NCBI GenBank assembly: GCA_018222805.1
Contig: JAAEZQ010000020.1
Location: 1-56,700, forward strand
Length of the DNA stretch: 56,700 nt
Direction of reading: 5' to 3'
Source of the DNA: Vibrionaceae bacterium
Lineage (GTDB): Bacteria > Pseudomonadota > Gammaproteobacteria > Enterobacterales > Vibrionaceae
Part shown: piece after piece, positions 18,049 to 27,050 of the stretch
Layout: the number at the start of each line of letters is the position of its first letter
Numbering within the stretch: position 1 is the first letter of the stretch
Notes under the pieces: generated by a model
What the model was told of the DNA's origin: nothing
The model's input: only the letters and a program-made list of their open reading frames with translations
Database searches by the model: none
Program-made: the position numbers and the translations under genes

Positions 18049-19287
18049 ATGGGAGAATTTGTTTTGCGTCGTGACCCTCGGGTCGAGTGGATTAGACGAA
18101 ATAGGCTACACCCACAGCATGATTGCTTTACGCTACAGCCAGTTGAAGAAATTGGACCCAACGGCTTAACTAGGCGTTATCCGCATCGGGTTGGCTTTAT
18201 TGGACCGAATGGCCTTAAACGCATCGATCGTCTAAACAATAATGCGGCAACCCCGATGATGGGGGCTCGTCAAAGTAGCCAAGCCAATGTCGAATTGCCG
18301 TTGCACAAGGTTGAGTCACCTGACTTTTACATTGTGGTTGTGCCAGATATGCCAGGTGGTCGCTTGAGCAGCCATGATAAAGACGTTCTGGGTCAAGCGC
18401 ATCAATTAGTTAAACAGTCCGATGGGGAAGGTGCGGTGATGGCTGTTGTGTTCGGCACTCACAAAGAAGAGCAGTTTGATCTCGCTGGCGTCGACCGCTT
18501 ATTAACGATTCCAGATGAAGTGTTTGATCACTATAGCCCGGAACAGCGTGCTGAAGTTCTGGCGAGTATCGACGCACAATATGCACCGAAGCACTGGTTA
18601 TTCCCGGATAGTATTCAAGGTGGATTTGAGGTTGGTGCTCGTCTGTCAGCGGCGGTTAATGAACGTCCTGCAACACAAGCTTGGCAAGTAGACAGTGAAC
18701 ATTCGGTCTGTCGAGCGGCTGGTGTTCGCCACGACATCAAACGTGTCACGCCACGAGTACTTCTGCTGGCTCAAGAGTGTGCGCTGCCGATTGATGAAAC
18801 CAGACATGAAGTGCTGCCTGTTGAATTTGAAGGCACATTTAGCATTGAATCACGTATCGAAGATCTCGGCCCGGTAGCGGTGGATCCTCAGGAAATTCCA
18901 CTTACCGAGGCAGAGTTCATTCTGTCTGCAGGTAACGGTATTAATGATTGGGAGCTATTCCACGAAGCATCGAATGTTCTGGGTGCTACAGAAGGAGCAA
19001 GCCGCGTAGCCGTTGATGATGGCTTTATGCCTCGCGACCGTCAGGTTGGTGCTACAGGTAGCTGGGTGACCGCTCGAGTCTATGTTGCTGTTGGTATCTC
19101 AGGGGCAATTCAACACCTACAAGGTATTGGTGCTTGTGAAAAAGTCATTGCTGTAAACACAGATGCGGGTTGTGACATGGTCAAACGCGCGGATCTGAGT
19201 GTGATTGCAGATAGTAATGAGTTTTTAAGAGAGTTGGTTTCTCTTATTCAACACCATCAATCAAAGGAGCTGAAGGATGCAGCATAA
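18049..19287 (+). CDS. etfA: Electron transfer flavoprotein alpha-like subunit (dgc-linked)
   Basis: 412 residues, longer than general EtfA (about 310). The C-terminal FAD domain is clear (about 285-400): GASRVAVDDGFMP, QVGATG, VYVAVGISGAIQHLQGI and AVNTDAGCDMVKRADL. The first 80 residues are an extra basic segment typical of the dgc-linked form (as in PA5400). With EtfB it should accept electrons from DgcAB. GGAG precedes the ATG. Its end overlaps the start of etfB by 11 bases, so translation is coupled. Confidence 0.88.
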   Translation: MGEFVLRRDPRVEWIRRNRLHPQHDCFTLQPVEEIGPNGLTRRYPHRVGFIGPNGLKRIDRLNNNAATPMMGARQSSQANVELPLHKVESPDFYIVVVPDMPGGRLSSHDKDVLGQAHQLVKQSDGEGAVMAVVFGTHKEEQFDLAGVDRLLTIPDEVFDHYSPEQRAEVLASIDAQYAPKHWLFPDSIQGGFEVGARLSAAVNERPATQAWQVDSEHSVCRAAGVRHDIKRVTPRVLLLAQECALPIDETRHEVLPVEFEGTFSIESRIEDLGPVAVDPQEIPLTEAEFILSAGNGINDWELFHEASNVLGATEGASRVAVDDGFMPRDRQVGATGSWVTARVYVAVGISGAIQHLQGIGACEKVIAVNTDAGCDMVKRADLSVIADSNEFLRELVSLIQHHQSKELKDAA

Positions 19288-20071
19288 TCAAACCGACACA
19301 CTACGTGTTAGTACGTTAGTTTCCATCGGTGCGCACCCAGATACGGGACGTGCGCGTCGTTCAGCCACCGATGCTCGCGCAGTTGAATTAGCAATGAATC
19401 TTGATGACAGCGAAGTTGAGGTGCTCCATGCCGGTAACCCAAAAGATCCAGCGCTGGGATACTACAGCGGGATGGGGCTGTCTCAGATTCGTGTTTTGGC
19501 TCAAGAAGAACAGGATGATGCTATTCAGACGTTGTCATCGTATTTTCGTCATAACATGCCCGATATCGTGTTGACGGGTATGCGAGCGGAAAATGGCGAA
19601 TCTTCTGGCATGCTGCCTTTCTTTCTAGCTCACGAGTTGGATTGTCCAATTGTCATGGGTATCGCTGAAATTTTGTCGGTGGAAAATGGTACCGCGCGAG
19701 TCCTACAAGCCTTACCGAGGGGACAGCGTCGAGCGCTTAACGTAACTCTTCCATTTATTGCCAGTGTGGACTTTGCCGCACAAGAGCCGCGACAAAGTGC
19801 TTTTGGTAGAGCACGTCGATGTGAAATCGTCACAGAAGAGGTAGAAGGCAAACAACTAGACAAAGAAAGAATGACTTGGGAGGTCAGCATCGCTAAGCCG
19901 AAAGCTAAGCGTTTGAAAGTTGTGAAAGCAAAAAGTGCCGCAGACCGTTTTAAAGCAGCGACAGCAAAAGCAGAATCGACAGGCGGTAAAGTCCTTAAAA
20001 GCCAGCCTGTTAGTGAAATGGCTCAGGCAGTGTTTGACTTACTGCTTGAAGAAGGGGTGGTCAATAAATAA
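19277..20071 (+). CDS. etfB: Electron transfer flavoprotein beta-like subunit (dgc-linked)
   Basis: 264 residues. The EtfB fold is visible: VSIGAHPDTGRARRSATDARAVE at the start, the GMRAENGESSGMLPFFLAHELD block, and ALPRGQRRALNVTLPFIASV before the C-terminal arm. The C-terminus is lysine and alanine rich (about 205-240), unlike housekeeping EtfB. AAGGAG lies before the ATG inside the end of etfA. It closes the dgc run. No terminator is obvious before the transporter gene. Confidence 0.87.
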   Translation: MQHNQTDTLRVSTLVSIGAHPDTGRARRSATDARAVELAMNLDDSEVEVLHAGNPKDPALGYYSGMGLSQIRVLAQEEQDDAIQTLSSYFRHNMPDIVLTGMRAENGESSGMLPFFLAHELDCPIVMGIAEILSVENGTARVLQALPRGQRRALNVTLPFIASVDFAAQEPRQSAFGRARRCEIVTEEVEGKQLDKERMTWEVSIAKPKAKRLKVVKAKSAADRFKAATAKAESTGGKVLKSQPVSEMAQAVFDLLLEEGVVNK

Positions 20072-20312
20072 TTAGAAGTTTCATTTGTTAGGAATTCAAC
20101 TTATTGAACCAAGTTAGGTTCATCTTAGGAAACTATCCACGTTAAAGGTACCGACAATTAGAGGCAAATTTCGCTACCTACGTGGTTAATACCAACGTAA
20201 ATAAGTACTTGAACATTTACTTATCCAGCTTGGTAAGACCTACGACGAAGAACGATTCAGGGAAAGGAATTACTGAAGAGCGTTCATATATTAATCACTA
20301 AAGAGGGATCGC

Positions 20313-21920
20313 ATGAAAAGCATAGTGAGTAGTCGAAGAAGATATAAACCCGTCCATACCATTAAATACGAAACGGATTATTGTGCTGGACAAGATAATG
20401 TCAAAATCTTTGGTATGGATATCCATAACCCCGTTTTTGGTATCAGCGCTAGCTTAATTTTATTGTTCATCATTTTAACATTAACTTTCCCTGAAGGAGC
20501 AAAAGACGCGCTTATTGCCGCTCGGAGCTGGTCTATAGACAATTTTGACTGGTTCTTTATGGCCGGGTGTAACTTGTTTGTTGTGTTTTGCTTATTTTTG
20601 CTTGTTTCGCCATTGGGCAAAATTCGCTTGGGAGGGGTAAACGCAACTCCAGAGTTCTCCAACATTTCTTGGTTTAGCATGCTATTTGCTGCCGGTATGG
20701 GTATAGGGCTGATGTTCTGGAGTGTTGCTGAGCCAGTGGCATATTACACCGACTGGTATGGCACGCCACTTAATGTGGAAGCCAATACCGAACAAGCTAA
20801 ACAAATGGCGTTGAGCGCAACGAGTTACCACTGGGGCTTACACCCTTGGGCCATTTATGCCGTGGTGGGGCTCGCTTTGGCATTCTTTGCCCACAACAAA
20901 GGCTTGCCTCTTACTATCCGTTCTGCTTTCTTTCCTATTCTTGGTGAGCGTTGCTGGGGACCTATTGGTAACTTCATCGATATTCTCGCCGTTCTGGCAA
21001 CCATTTTTGGTCTTGCAACTTCTCTAGGCTTTGGTGCTCAACAAGCCGCTGGTGGCCTTAGCCATCTATTCGGTGTATCGAGCGGTATTTCTACACAAAT
21101 TGCATTTGTTGTTGTGGTAACGTGTATTGCCGTCATTTCAGTCGCACGAGGACTGGATGGGGGCGTGAAAATATTGAGTAACATTAACATGTTAATCGCG
21201 GCTGGTTTAGTTGCTCTTCTTGTTGTTATTGGACCAACTTTATCTATTTTAAATACCTTTGGTGATATCACGCTAGGCTATGTTGACAACTTTGTACCAC
21301 TTTCCAATTGGATTGGACGTGAAGATTCAGATTGGTTCCATGGCTGGACAGTGTTCTATTGGGCTTGGTGGGTATCTTGGTCACCATTCGTAGGTATGTT
21401 TATTGCGCGAGTTTCAAAAGGGCGTACCGTTCGCGAGTTCGTGACAGCTGTATTACTTATCCCAACTTTAGTCACTATGGTTTGGTTAAGTGTGATGGGC
21501 GGAACGGCTATGGAACAGGCTACGACAGGTGTCGGTGAGCTAGCAAATGGTATTAGCGATGTTTCTTTAGCGATGTTCCAAATGTTTGAAAACCTGCCAC
21601 TGTCTACGTTGCTATCAGTTATTGGTATCGTGCTTGTAATGGTCTTCTTTGTGACGTCGTCAGATTCGGGGTCACTTGTTATTGATAGTATCACCGCGGG
21701 TGGTAAAGAAGATGTGCCAGTTGGCCAACGTGTGTTCTGGGCAATTGTCGAAGGCTTGATTGCAATTGCACTGCTCCTTGGTGGCGGTTCGGAAGCTCTG
21801 ACAGCGTTGCAAGCTGGCGCGATTACGACTGGTCTGCCTTTCACTTTCGTATTGGTATTGATGTGCTGGAGCTTGTATAAAGGGTTGCAATCTGAGATTC
21901 ACCTTTATCGTAAAGCGTAA
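20313..21920 (+). CDS. BCCT-family betaine/choline/carnitine-type transporter
   Basis: 535 residues with about twelve membrane helices. Family marks are GMGIGLMFWSVAEP (the glycine-rich stretch is GMGIG, as in sodium-coupled BetP, not GMGID as in CaiT) and the tryptophan-rich WAWWVSWSPFVGMFIARVSKGRT. It is expected to import a trimethylammonium or dimethylammonium compound with sodium. Position after the dgc operon suggests betaine or dimethylglycine as catabolic substrate. A 241-base gap upstream probably carries its own promoter. Confidence 0.92.
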   Translation: MKSIVSSRRRYKPVHTIKYETDYCAGQDNVKIFGMDIHNPVFGISASLILLFIILTLTFPEGAKDALIAARSWSIDNFDWFFMAGCNLFVVFCLFLLVSPLGKIRLGGVNATPEFSNISWFSMLFAAGMGIGLMFWSVAEPVAYYTDWYGTPLNVEANTEQAKQMALSATSYHWGLHPWAIYAVVGLALAFFAHNKGLPLTIRSAFFPILGERCWGPIGNFIDILAVLATIFGLATSLGFGAQQAAGGLSHLFGVSSGISTQIAFVVVVTCIAVISVARGLDGGVKILSNINMLIAAGLVALLVVIGPTLSILNTFGDITLGYVDNFVPLSNWIGREDSDWFHGWTVFYWAWWVSWSPFVGMFIARVSKGRTVREFVTAVLLIPTLVTMVWLSVMGGTAMEQATTGVGELANGISDVSLAMFQMFENLPLSTLLSVIGIVLVMVFFVTSSDSGSLVIDSITAGGKEDVPVGQRVFWAIVEGLIAIALLLGGGSEALTALQAGAITTGLPFTFVLVLMCWSLYKGLQSEIHLYRKA

Positions 21921-21942
21921 TTGCTACGCAACTAACGTTTTT

Positions 21943-21980
21943 GGCTGTGTGACATCAAAATAGATCACAGCCTACTTTTT
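21943..21980 (+). terminator. Possible terminator of the BCCT gene
   Basis: A 7-bp stem (GGCTGTG / CACAGCC) with a long 16-base loop is followed by TACTTTTTG. It is weak by structure but is placed correctly. Confidence 0.4.
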
Positions 21981-22043
21981 GATCGTCTATTGTAGGCTTG
22001 TTAGGGGAAGGACTCCCCTCTTATTTGGTAGGAGTTAGTAGTT

Positions 22044-22286
22044 ATGATGCACGTAGATCTTGTAGATATGGATGATTTTATTACTGATCTCAGCCAGCTT
22101 GGTATTGAATGCTCAAGTGCAGATGTGGATAGCGTAAAAAGCAGTATTGATGATTGGTTAAAAACGGCCAAAAGTACTCAGCGTGACCGATTTTCTAAAC
22201 TCTTATTCTGTATCGAGGAAAAAGGTATTTTGTTACCCGATATCGAGAATGTAGTCCGATGGGGCGCTCAGCAACTACCACGATGA
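22044..22286 (+). CDS. Small unknown protein, 80 residues
   Basis: I do not recognise the family. It is acidic at the N-terminus (VDLVDMDDFITDL) and seems all-helical, without membrane segment or signal peptide. GGAG lies nine bases before the ATG at 22044, which supports translation; a second ATG follows directly. It lies between the BCCT gene and an aldo/keto reductase relic on the opposite strand. It could belong to the betaine cluster or be unrelated. Confidence 0.6.
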   Translation: MMHVDLVDMDDFITDLSQLGIECSSADVDSVKSSIDDWLKTAKSTQRDRFSKLLFCIEEKGILLPDIENVVRWGAQQLPR

Positions 22287-22316
22287 AGTACCTTTTGTTA
22301 CTCACGTGCGAGACTA

Positions 22317-22415
22317 TTAGTCGAGATGGGAAAGTGTGAAATCCCAAATATCGAAGTTTTGTTCAATGCGCGCTGGTTTTACAGACTTTGGAATCACGGT
22401 AACGCCATGCACTAA
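22317..22415 (-). pseudogene. Remnant of an aldo/keto reductase C-terminus
   Basis: Read on the minus strand, about 32 codons give VHGVTVIPKSVKPARIEQ and then NFDIWDFTLSHLD and a stop. This is the NADP-binding block of DkgA-like aldo/keto reductases (VVIPKSV ... RIxENFxVWDF). Upstream of it the similarity breaks off at once, and the last 25 or so residues of the family are missing. It is a short deletion relic. Confidence 0.7.
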
Positions 22416-22483
22416 ATTAGTCACGCATGGCTTGGTGTATGTAGATATACATCGACAGACATCATTGCTGAGTTCAGGTAAGC

Positions 22484-23416
22484 CTACGCATTCTGCTTGC
22501 GGTAAAAATCCCGCATGGTTTTTATAAACAACGAACGCACTTTATTGATTGAATTAGTCTTTTTGGTGATCGCCATTATTTCTACATAATAATGCCTTTT
22601 ATCTGGGGCAATCGGCACAATTTGCCCGGTGTCCACATACGGCTTGGCATAGTTCTCCGGTAAGTAGCCAATAAACCGGGAAGAGAGTATTAAAGCCATC
22701 CGAGATTCATAGTTATAAGCGGTAGCCTTTAAGTTCATTTTTCCTAGAGGAGAATGTAGTAGCTCTTGTGGCTTTAAACCGGCGTAAACAACAGGGAAAC
22801 CGTTGATAACGTCTTCAGAAAGTTCATTCTCAGAAAGTTTGGCAAGCGGGTTATCTTTACTGGCATAAAGATAACAAATATCGGTATAGATATGTTCGTA
22901 TTCCAAGCCATCTAGCTCACGGTGAAAAGGTATAAAACCGATATCCGCTTCTTCTTGCATTACTTTACGTTCTATTTCCGTCATACGAGCTACTTCGGCC
23001 GTCAAGTAAACTTCTTTGGCGATGCTTGAGAAGTTACGGATCACTTCAGGCATCTTCGCCCTATTATCCAAGCTTATGTTATCGCTAAAAAGCACTTCTA
23101 AGCTGCCAGACGGTTGAATGTCTAGGTGGTTAATGGTGTTGCGAAAGTCTTCAAGTTCCCCAAGTAATTTAACTGTTGCTTCATAGACCACAGCGCCTTC
23201 TTCCGTTAAAGCAAACCCGGAACGACCACGACGACATAGGACAAGGTTTAATCGTGATTCGAGATTGGATATGTGAATACTGATGGTGGAGCGACTCACG
23301 TTCAGCTCGGTTTCAGCTGCGGAAAAACCACCGCAATCAGCGACGACTTTAAAAATTTTCAGTTGTTTTATTTCGTAGTCACCAATGTGACCAATAGGTA
23401 CGGCGTTTCTTGTCAT
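22484..23416 (-). CDS. LysR-family transcriptional regulator
   Basis: 310 residues: N-terminal helix-turn-helix (about 15-75, FSAAETELNVSRSTISIHISNLESRL) and a periplasmic-binding-like effector domain (about 105-300). It is transcribed away from the semialdehyde dehydrogenase gene across a 153-base shared gap, the usual LysR layout, so it most likely activates the dehydrogenase and perhaps the TRAP and aminotransferase genes. The inducer is not readable; an omega-amino acid or its semialdehyde is the natural guess. Confidence 0.9.
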   Translation of the reverse strand: MTRNAVPIGHIGDYEIKQLKIFKVVADCGGFSAAETELNVSRSTISIHISNLESRLNLVLCRRGRSGFALTEEGAVVYEATVKLLGELEDFRNTINHLDIQPSGSLEVLFSDNISLDNRAKMPEVIRNFSSIAKEVYLTAEVARMTEIERKVMQEEADIGFIPFHRELDGLEYEHIYTDICYLYASKDNPLAKLSENELSEDVINGFPVVYAGLKPQELLHSPLGKMNLKATAYNYESRMALILSSRFIGYLPENYAKPYVDTGQIVPIAPDKRHYYVEIMAITKKTNSINKVRSLFIKTMRDFYRKQNA

Positions 23417-23569
23417 TGTTTTATGCCCGTAAAACTTTATGTTTATCGAGGAGTATTTATATGCCTCAATACATTGTTATCATTAGGTTAAGTTCCATCG
23501 CTATTTTGCGCGATATGGTTTTTTAAATCTTTGACAGTGTTAAAGTTTATAACAGTAGGAATAGAACTA

Positions 23570-25009
23570 ATGACAGATTTGGTCTTATCCCATGGTTTTA
23601 TAAATGGGGAGTGGGTTGAAGCGCACGATGGCAAGCAAGTTGATGTAATAAACCCATCTTCGGGAGAAGTAATTACCTCTGTCCCTGATATGGGGAAGGA
23701 AGAATCGGAAGCCGCTATCATGGCCGCTCATTCAGCATTTAAAGAATGGCGTACGACCACAGCGAAACATCGCGCTGGATTACTTAAAAAGTGGTTCGAT
23801 TTAATTATCGAAAACGCAGAGCAACTCGCTAAGATACTTACTACAGAGCAAGGTAAGCCATACAAAGAGGCTTATGGCGAAGTCCTTTATGGTGCATCCT
23901 TTATTGAATGGTTTGCCGAAGAAGCTAAGAGAATGTACGGCGATGTGATTCCGTCAGGCAACCCGAACAACCGTTATATGACTATCAAGCAGCCCATTGG
24001 TGTGGTGACTGCTATTACGCCATGGAACTTTCCAGTCGCGATGATCACTCGTAAAGTTGGTCCAGCGTTGGCCGCGGGCTGTACGGTAGTAATTAAGCCG
24101 GGTGAAGATACGCCACTGTGCGCGTTGGCTATGGCGAAACTTGCTGAGCAAGCTGGTATACCGAAGGGCGTGGTCAATGTTGTGACCACTTCTCGTCCTG
24201 CTGAAGTCGGCGATGTACTATGCTGTCACCCATTAGTAAGTAAAATATCCTTCACTGGCTCTACGCCTGTTGGAAAACTGATCCTTCGTCAAGCCGCTGA
24301 TACAGTTAAGAAAGTTTCTTTAGAGCTCGGTGGAAATGCGCCATTTATTGTTTTTGATGATGCCGATATTGATAAAGCGGTTTTGGGGGCGGTGATTTCC
24401 AAATACCGTAACGCAGGGCAAACCTGTGTCTGTACCAACCGTTTCTACATTCATGATGCCGTGTACGATGAGTTCATGGATAAATTCACTTCAGCGGTGA
24501 AGGCGCTCTCGATTGGAGATGGTTTGGCTGAAGGTACTGATATTGGACCGTTAATTAATATAAAAGCGTTTGAAAAAGTATCTAGTTTGGTAGAGACAGC
24601 AATAGAACAAGGTGCGACGTTAGCGTTAGGAGGCCAGGGCCTAGGTAACGGTAAGCAGTTTTATCAACCAACCATTTTAACGGATGTTACTGAAGCGATG
24701 GATATTGCCCATCAGGAGCTGTTTGGCCCGATCTCCACAATATTCCGATTTAATGACGAGCAGGATGTCATTCGTCGTGCCAACGATACGCCTTATGGTT
24801 TAGCCGCTTATTTCTATACACGAGATCACAGCCGCGTATGGCGCATGAGTGAAGCTCTTGAATATGGGATTCTGGGCATCAACGAAGGTATTATTTCGAC
24901 GGAAGTTGCACCATTCGGAGGTGTGAAGGAGTCGGGGTGTGGGCGTGAAGGATCTAAATACGGCATCGAAGACTACCTAGAAATCAAATACCTATGTCAC
25001 GGAATTTAA
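23570..25009 (+). CDS. gabD: NAD(P)-dependent succinate/glutarate-semialdehyde dehydrogenase
   Basis: 479 residues, the size of GabD/DavD. It oxidises succinate semialdehyde (or glutarate semialdehyde) to the diacid. Visible are the cofactor region TPWNFPVAMITRK, the FTGSTPVGK loop, the general base in LELGGNAP and the catalytic cysteine in NAGQTCVC. The ATG at 23570 has AGGA about nine bases upstream; a TTG at 23531 adds residues unlike the family. Together with the aminotransferase gene 4 kb downstream it completes an omega-amino acid degradation pair. A terminator follows. Confidence 0.9.
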   Translation: MTDLVLSHGFINGEWVEAHDGKQVDVINPSSGEVITSVPDMGKEESEAAIMAAHSAFKEWRTTTAKHRAGLLKKWFDLIIENAEQLAKILTTEQGKPYKEAYGEVLYGASFIEWFAEEAKRMYGDVIPSGNPNNRYMTIKQPIGVVTAITPWNFPVAMITRKVGPALAAGCTVVIKPGEDTPLCALAMAKLAEQAGIPKGVVNVVTTSRPAEVGDVLCCHPLVSKISFTGSTPVGKLILRQAADTVKKVSLELGGNAPFIVFDDADIDKAVLGAVISKYRNAGQTCVCTNRFYIHDAVYDEFMDKFTSAVKALSIGDGLAEGTDIGPLINIKAFEKVSSLVETAIEQGATLALGGQGLGNGKQFYQPTILTDVTEAMDIAHQELFGPISTIFRFNDEQDVIRRANDTPYGLAAYFYTRDHSRVWRMSEALEYGILGINEGIISTEVAPFGGVKESGCGREGSKYGIEDYLEIKYLCHGI

Positions 25010-25102
25010 TCTGCACTTCACTCAATGTGAGAGACTCTGTCTTTATTTTTACTGATTTACCCTAAGCAGTTCTTTTCCCTTATATTTGATAAAAATATTT
25101 TT

Positions 25103-25130
25103 GCAGCACTTCTAGTGCTGCTTTTTTTTG
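25103..25130 (+). terminator. Terminator of the semialdehyde dehydrogenase gene
   Basis: An 8-bp stem GCAGCACT / AGTGCTGC with a TCT loop is followed by eight T. It divides the dehydrogenase from the TRAP operon, which therefore has its own promoter in the next 200 bases. Nothing else was seen in the 25010-25332 gap. Confidence 0.9.
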
Positions 25131-25332
25131 TTTTAAAAAAGGTAATTAGTCTTGATGTTGGTATCTCAACTCATTGGTTTGATGGCTGTAAAACTTTAGG
25201 TGAAGAAATACAAATTTAAAGAATGTGATTAAAACGTAACAATGCTTAACGTGACTATAACAAGGAGTGATGAGTCACTTCGCATTATTTCTGGCCGAGT
25301 CAGAGCAAAAAAATCATCCAAGGAGAAAGTTT

Positions 25333-26367
25333 ATGTTTAAAAACTTAGGAAAGCTGAACAAAGGAAGCCTAGCCAAAATTGTTGCTGCTTGTTCCCTTGC
25401 AATCTCAAGCACTTTATTAACGGTTCCTCAAGCATTTGCTGCTGAACATAATTGGCGTTTTGTAAACCTATATCCACGTGGTACGGCATATGGTGAAGTG
25501 TATAAAGACTTTGCTAATAACATCGAAGCGATGTCAAACGGCCGTATTTCTGTTCAAGTCATGTACTCAGGTGAAGGTGTAGGTCAAACGGGTGTACTTG
25601 GCTCAGTAAAATCAGGTTTGATAACAATGGGCGCACCTTTCCAACCAATGCACGCAGGTGAGTTCCCAGCGGGAGTTGTGGAAGTTGGTTTGCCAGGTAT
25701 GACTGATGATGTCGGTGAACTAAGCGCGCTGTTTCATGAAAAAGGCTGGGGAGAAGTACTAAAAGAAGCTTACGACAAGCAAAACTTAGTTTGGCTTGAA
25801 CCTTACATTCAGCTACCAGTTTATGTACTAACGAAAGAGCCAATCAATTCTATTGAAGATTTTCAGGGTCTGAAGATTCGTGCTCCCGGTGCTTACGGAA
25901 AATTCTTACGTAACCTTGGTGCATCTCCTGCGTCACTCTCTTACAGCGAAATTTATACCAGTTTAGCAACGGGCGTTATTGATGGCTCGATCGGTAGTAA
26001 TATTATTGATCACCGTGATGGTAACCACGTTGAAGTTGCTAAATACATGTACCGCCTACCAATTGCGGGTGCGCAAACTCTACCGATTGTTGTTAACAAG
26101 AGTGCGTGGAACAAACTATCTGACGACTTGAAAGCGATTGTTCGAGCTGCGAGTGCGGTTCATGCTCGTGAGCAGATGACTAAGTCTCGTCTATGGGAGT
26201 CGCAAGCTATTGCTGAAATGGAAGCGAAAGGTATGAAATGGAGCCCAGAACCAAGTGAGCAGGACAAAGCGAAATGGAATGAAAGTGCGGGCTCTCTTTG
26301 GAAAGAATATGCAGACTCTGATAAATACAGCCAACGCCTAATTAAGATCGCTCAAGACACCCAATAA
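25333..26367 (+). CDS. TRAP transporter substrate-binding protein (DctP family)
   Basis: 344 residues. A Sec signal peptide (1 to about 36) has a long n-region, a hydrophobic core and cleavage after AFA. The mature protein is a DctP-type periplasmic receptor, with the conserved arginine in LKIRAPG that normally grips a substrate carboxylate. AGGAG lies seven bases before the ATG at 25333; earlier starts would hide the signal peptide. It heads a receptor, small-membrane, large-membrane operon. Flanking gabD- and gabT-like genes suggest an omega-amino acid substrate, which is unusual for TRAP systems. Confidence 0.92.
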   Translation: MFKNLGKLNKGSLAKIVAACSLAISSTLLTVPQAFAAEHNWRFVNLYPRGTAYGEVYKDFANNIEAMSNGRISVQVMYSGEGVGQTGVLGSVKSGLITMGAPFQPMHAGEFPAGVVEVGLPGMTDDVGELSALFHEKGWGEVLKEAYDKQNLVWLEPYIQLPVYVLTKEPINSIEDFQGLKIRAPGAYGKFLRNLGASPASLSYSEIYTSLATGVIDGSIGSNIIDHRDGNHVEVAKYMYRLPIAGAQTLPIVVNKSAWNKLSDDLKAIVRAASAVHAREQMTKSRLWESQAIAEMEAKGMKWSPEPSEQDKAKWNESAGSLWKEYADSDKYSQRLIKIAQDTQ

Positions 26368-26471
26368 TAATATTTAGATGATTGACCTGAGGAATTGCTC
26401 CTCAGGTTGAATCAGCGATTAAGGGGGGATTTTCATTCCCCTTTCTCTTTCAATTGTTGTAGGTGAAGTCT

Positions 26472-27050
26472 ATGTTGATTAGGGTATTAAAAATTTACTG
26501 TCGCGGTATTAATCAGATAATTTATTGGCTTGGCCTTTCTGCATCATTCTTAATGCCTATTCTCGCTGCTACCGTTGCCTTTGAAGTCTTTTCTCGTTAT
26601 GTGCTCGGCAGTCCAACTATTTGGGCGTATGACGTTTCACTTTTCTTATTCGGGTATATAGCGGCGTTGGGTGGGGCACTGGCTCAACAAAATAAAGCCC
26701 ATATTAATGTGGACGTGTTGTACCTGTCGGTATCTAAGCGTGTTCGTTCACTATTTAATCTTGCGTCTTACTCATTGGCCATTTTCTTTCTCTGTGTGGT
26801 TTTAATGATGGCATTGGGTAAATTTGAAGAAGCTATCGAGTTTAATTATCGCCGCCAGTCTGAGTGGGCGCCTTCGATGGCACATTTCTGGGTAATGATG
26901 ATCGTCGCTTGTGGGGCGTTTATCGTTCAGTTTACCAGCGACATTGTTCAAGACCTTTACTATTTAGTAACAGGCAAAGCACTTATTGAGCAAGCTCCTG
27001 AAGAACGTGAACAAACAGAGACATTAGTAGACTCAGCGGAGGGCATATGA
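26472..27050 (+). CDS. TRAP transporter small membrane subunit (DctQ family)
   Basis: 192 residues with four membrane helices (about 18-42, 54-72, 95-118, 140-162). The family feature between helices 1 and 2 is present (FEVFSRYVLGSPTIWAYDVS), as is the cytoplasmic patch LAQQNKAHINVDVLY. It forms the scaffold with the large subunit. AGGTG lies about six bases before the ATG at 26472. Its stop overlaps the next start in ATGA, so the two membrane subunits are translationally coupled. Confidence 0.92.
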   Translation: MLIRVLKIYCRGINQIIYWLGLSASFLMPILAATVAFEVFSRYVLGSPTIWAYDVSLFLFGYIAALGGALAQQNKAHINVDVLYLSVSKRVRSLFNLASYSLAIFFLCVVLMMALGKFEEAIEFNYRRQSEWAPSMAHFWVMMIVACGAFIVQFTSDIVQDLYYLVTGKALIEQAPEEREQTETLVDSAEGI

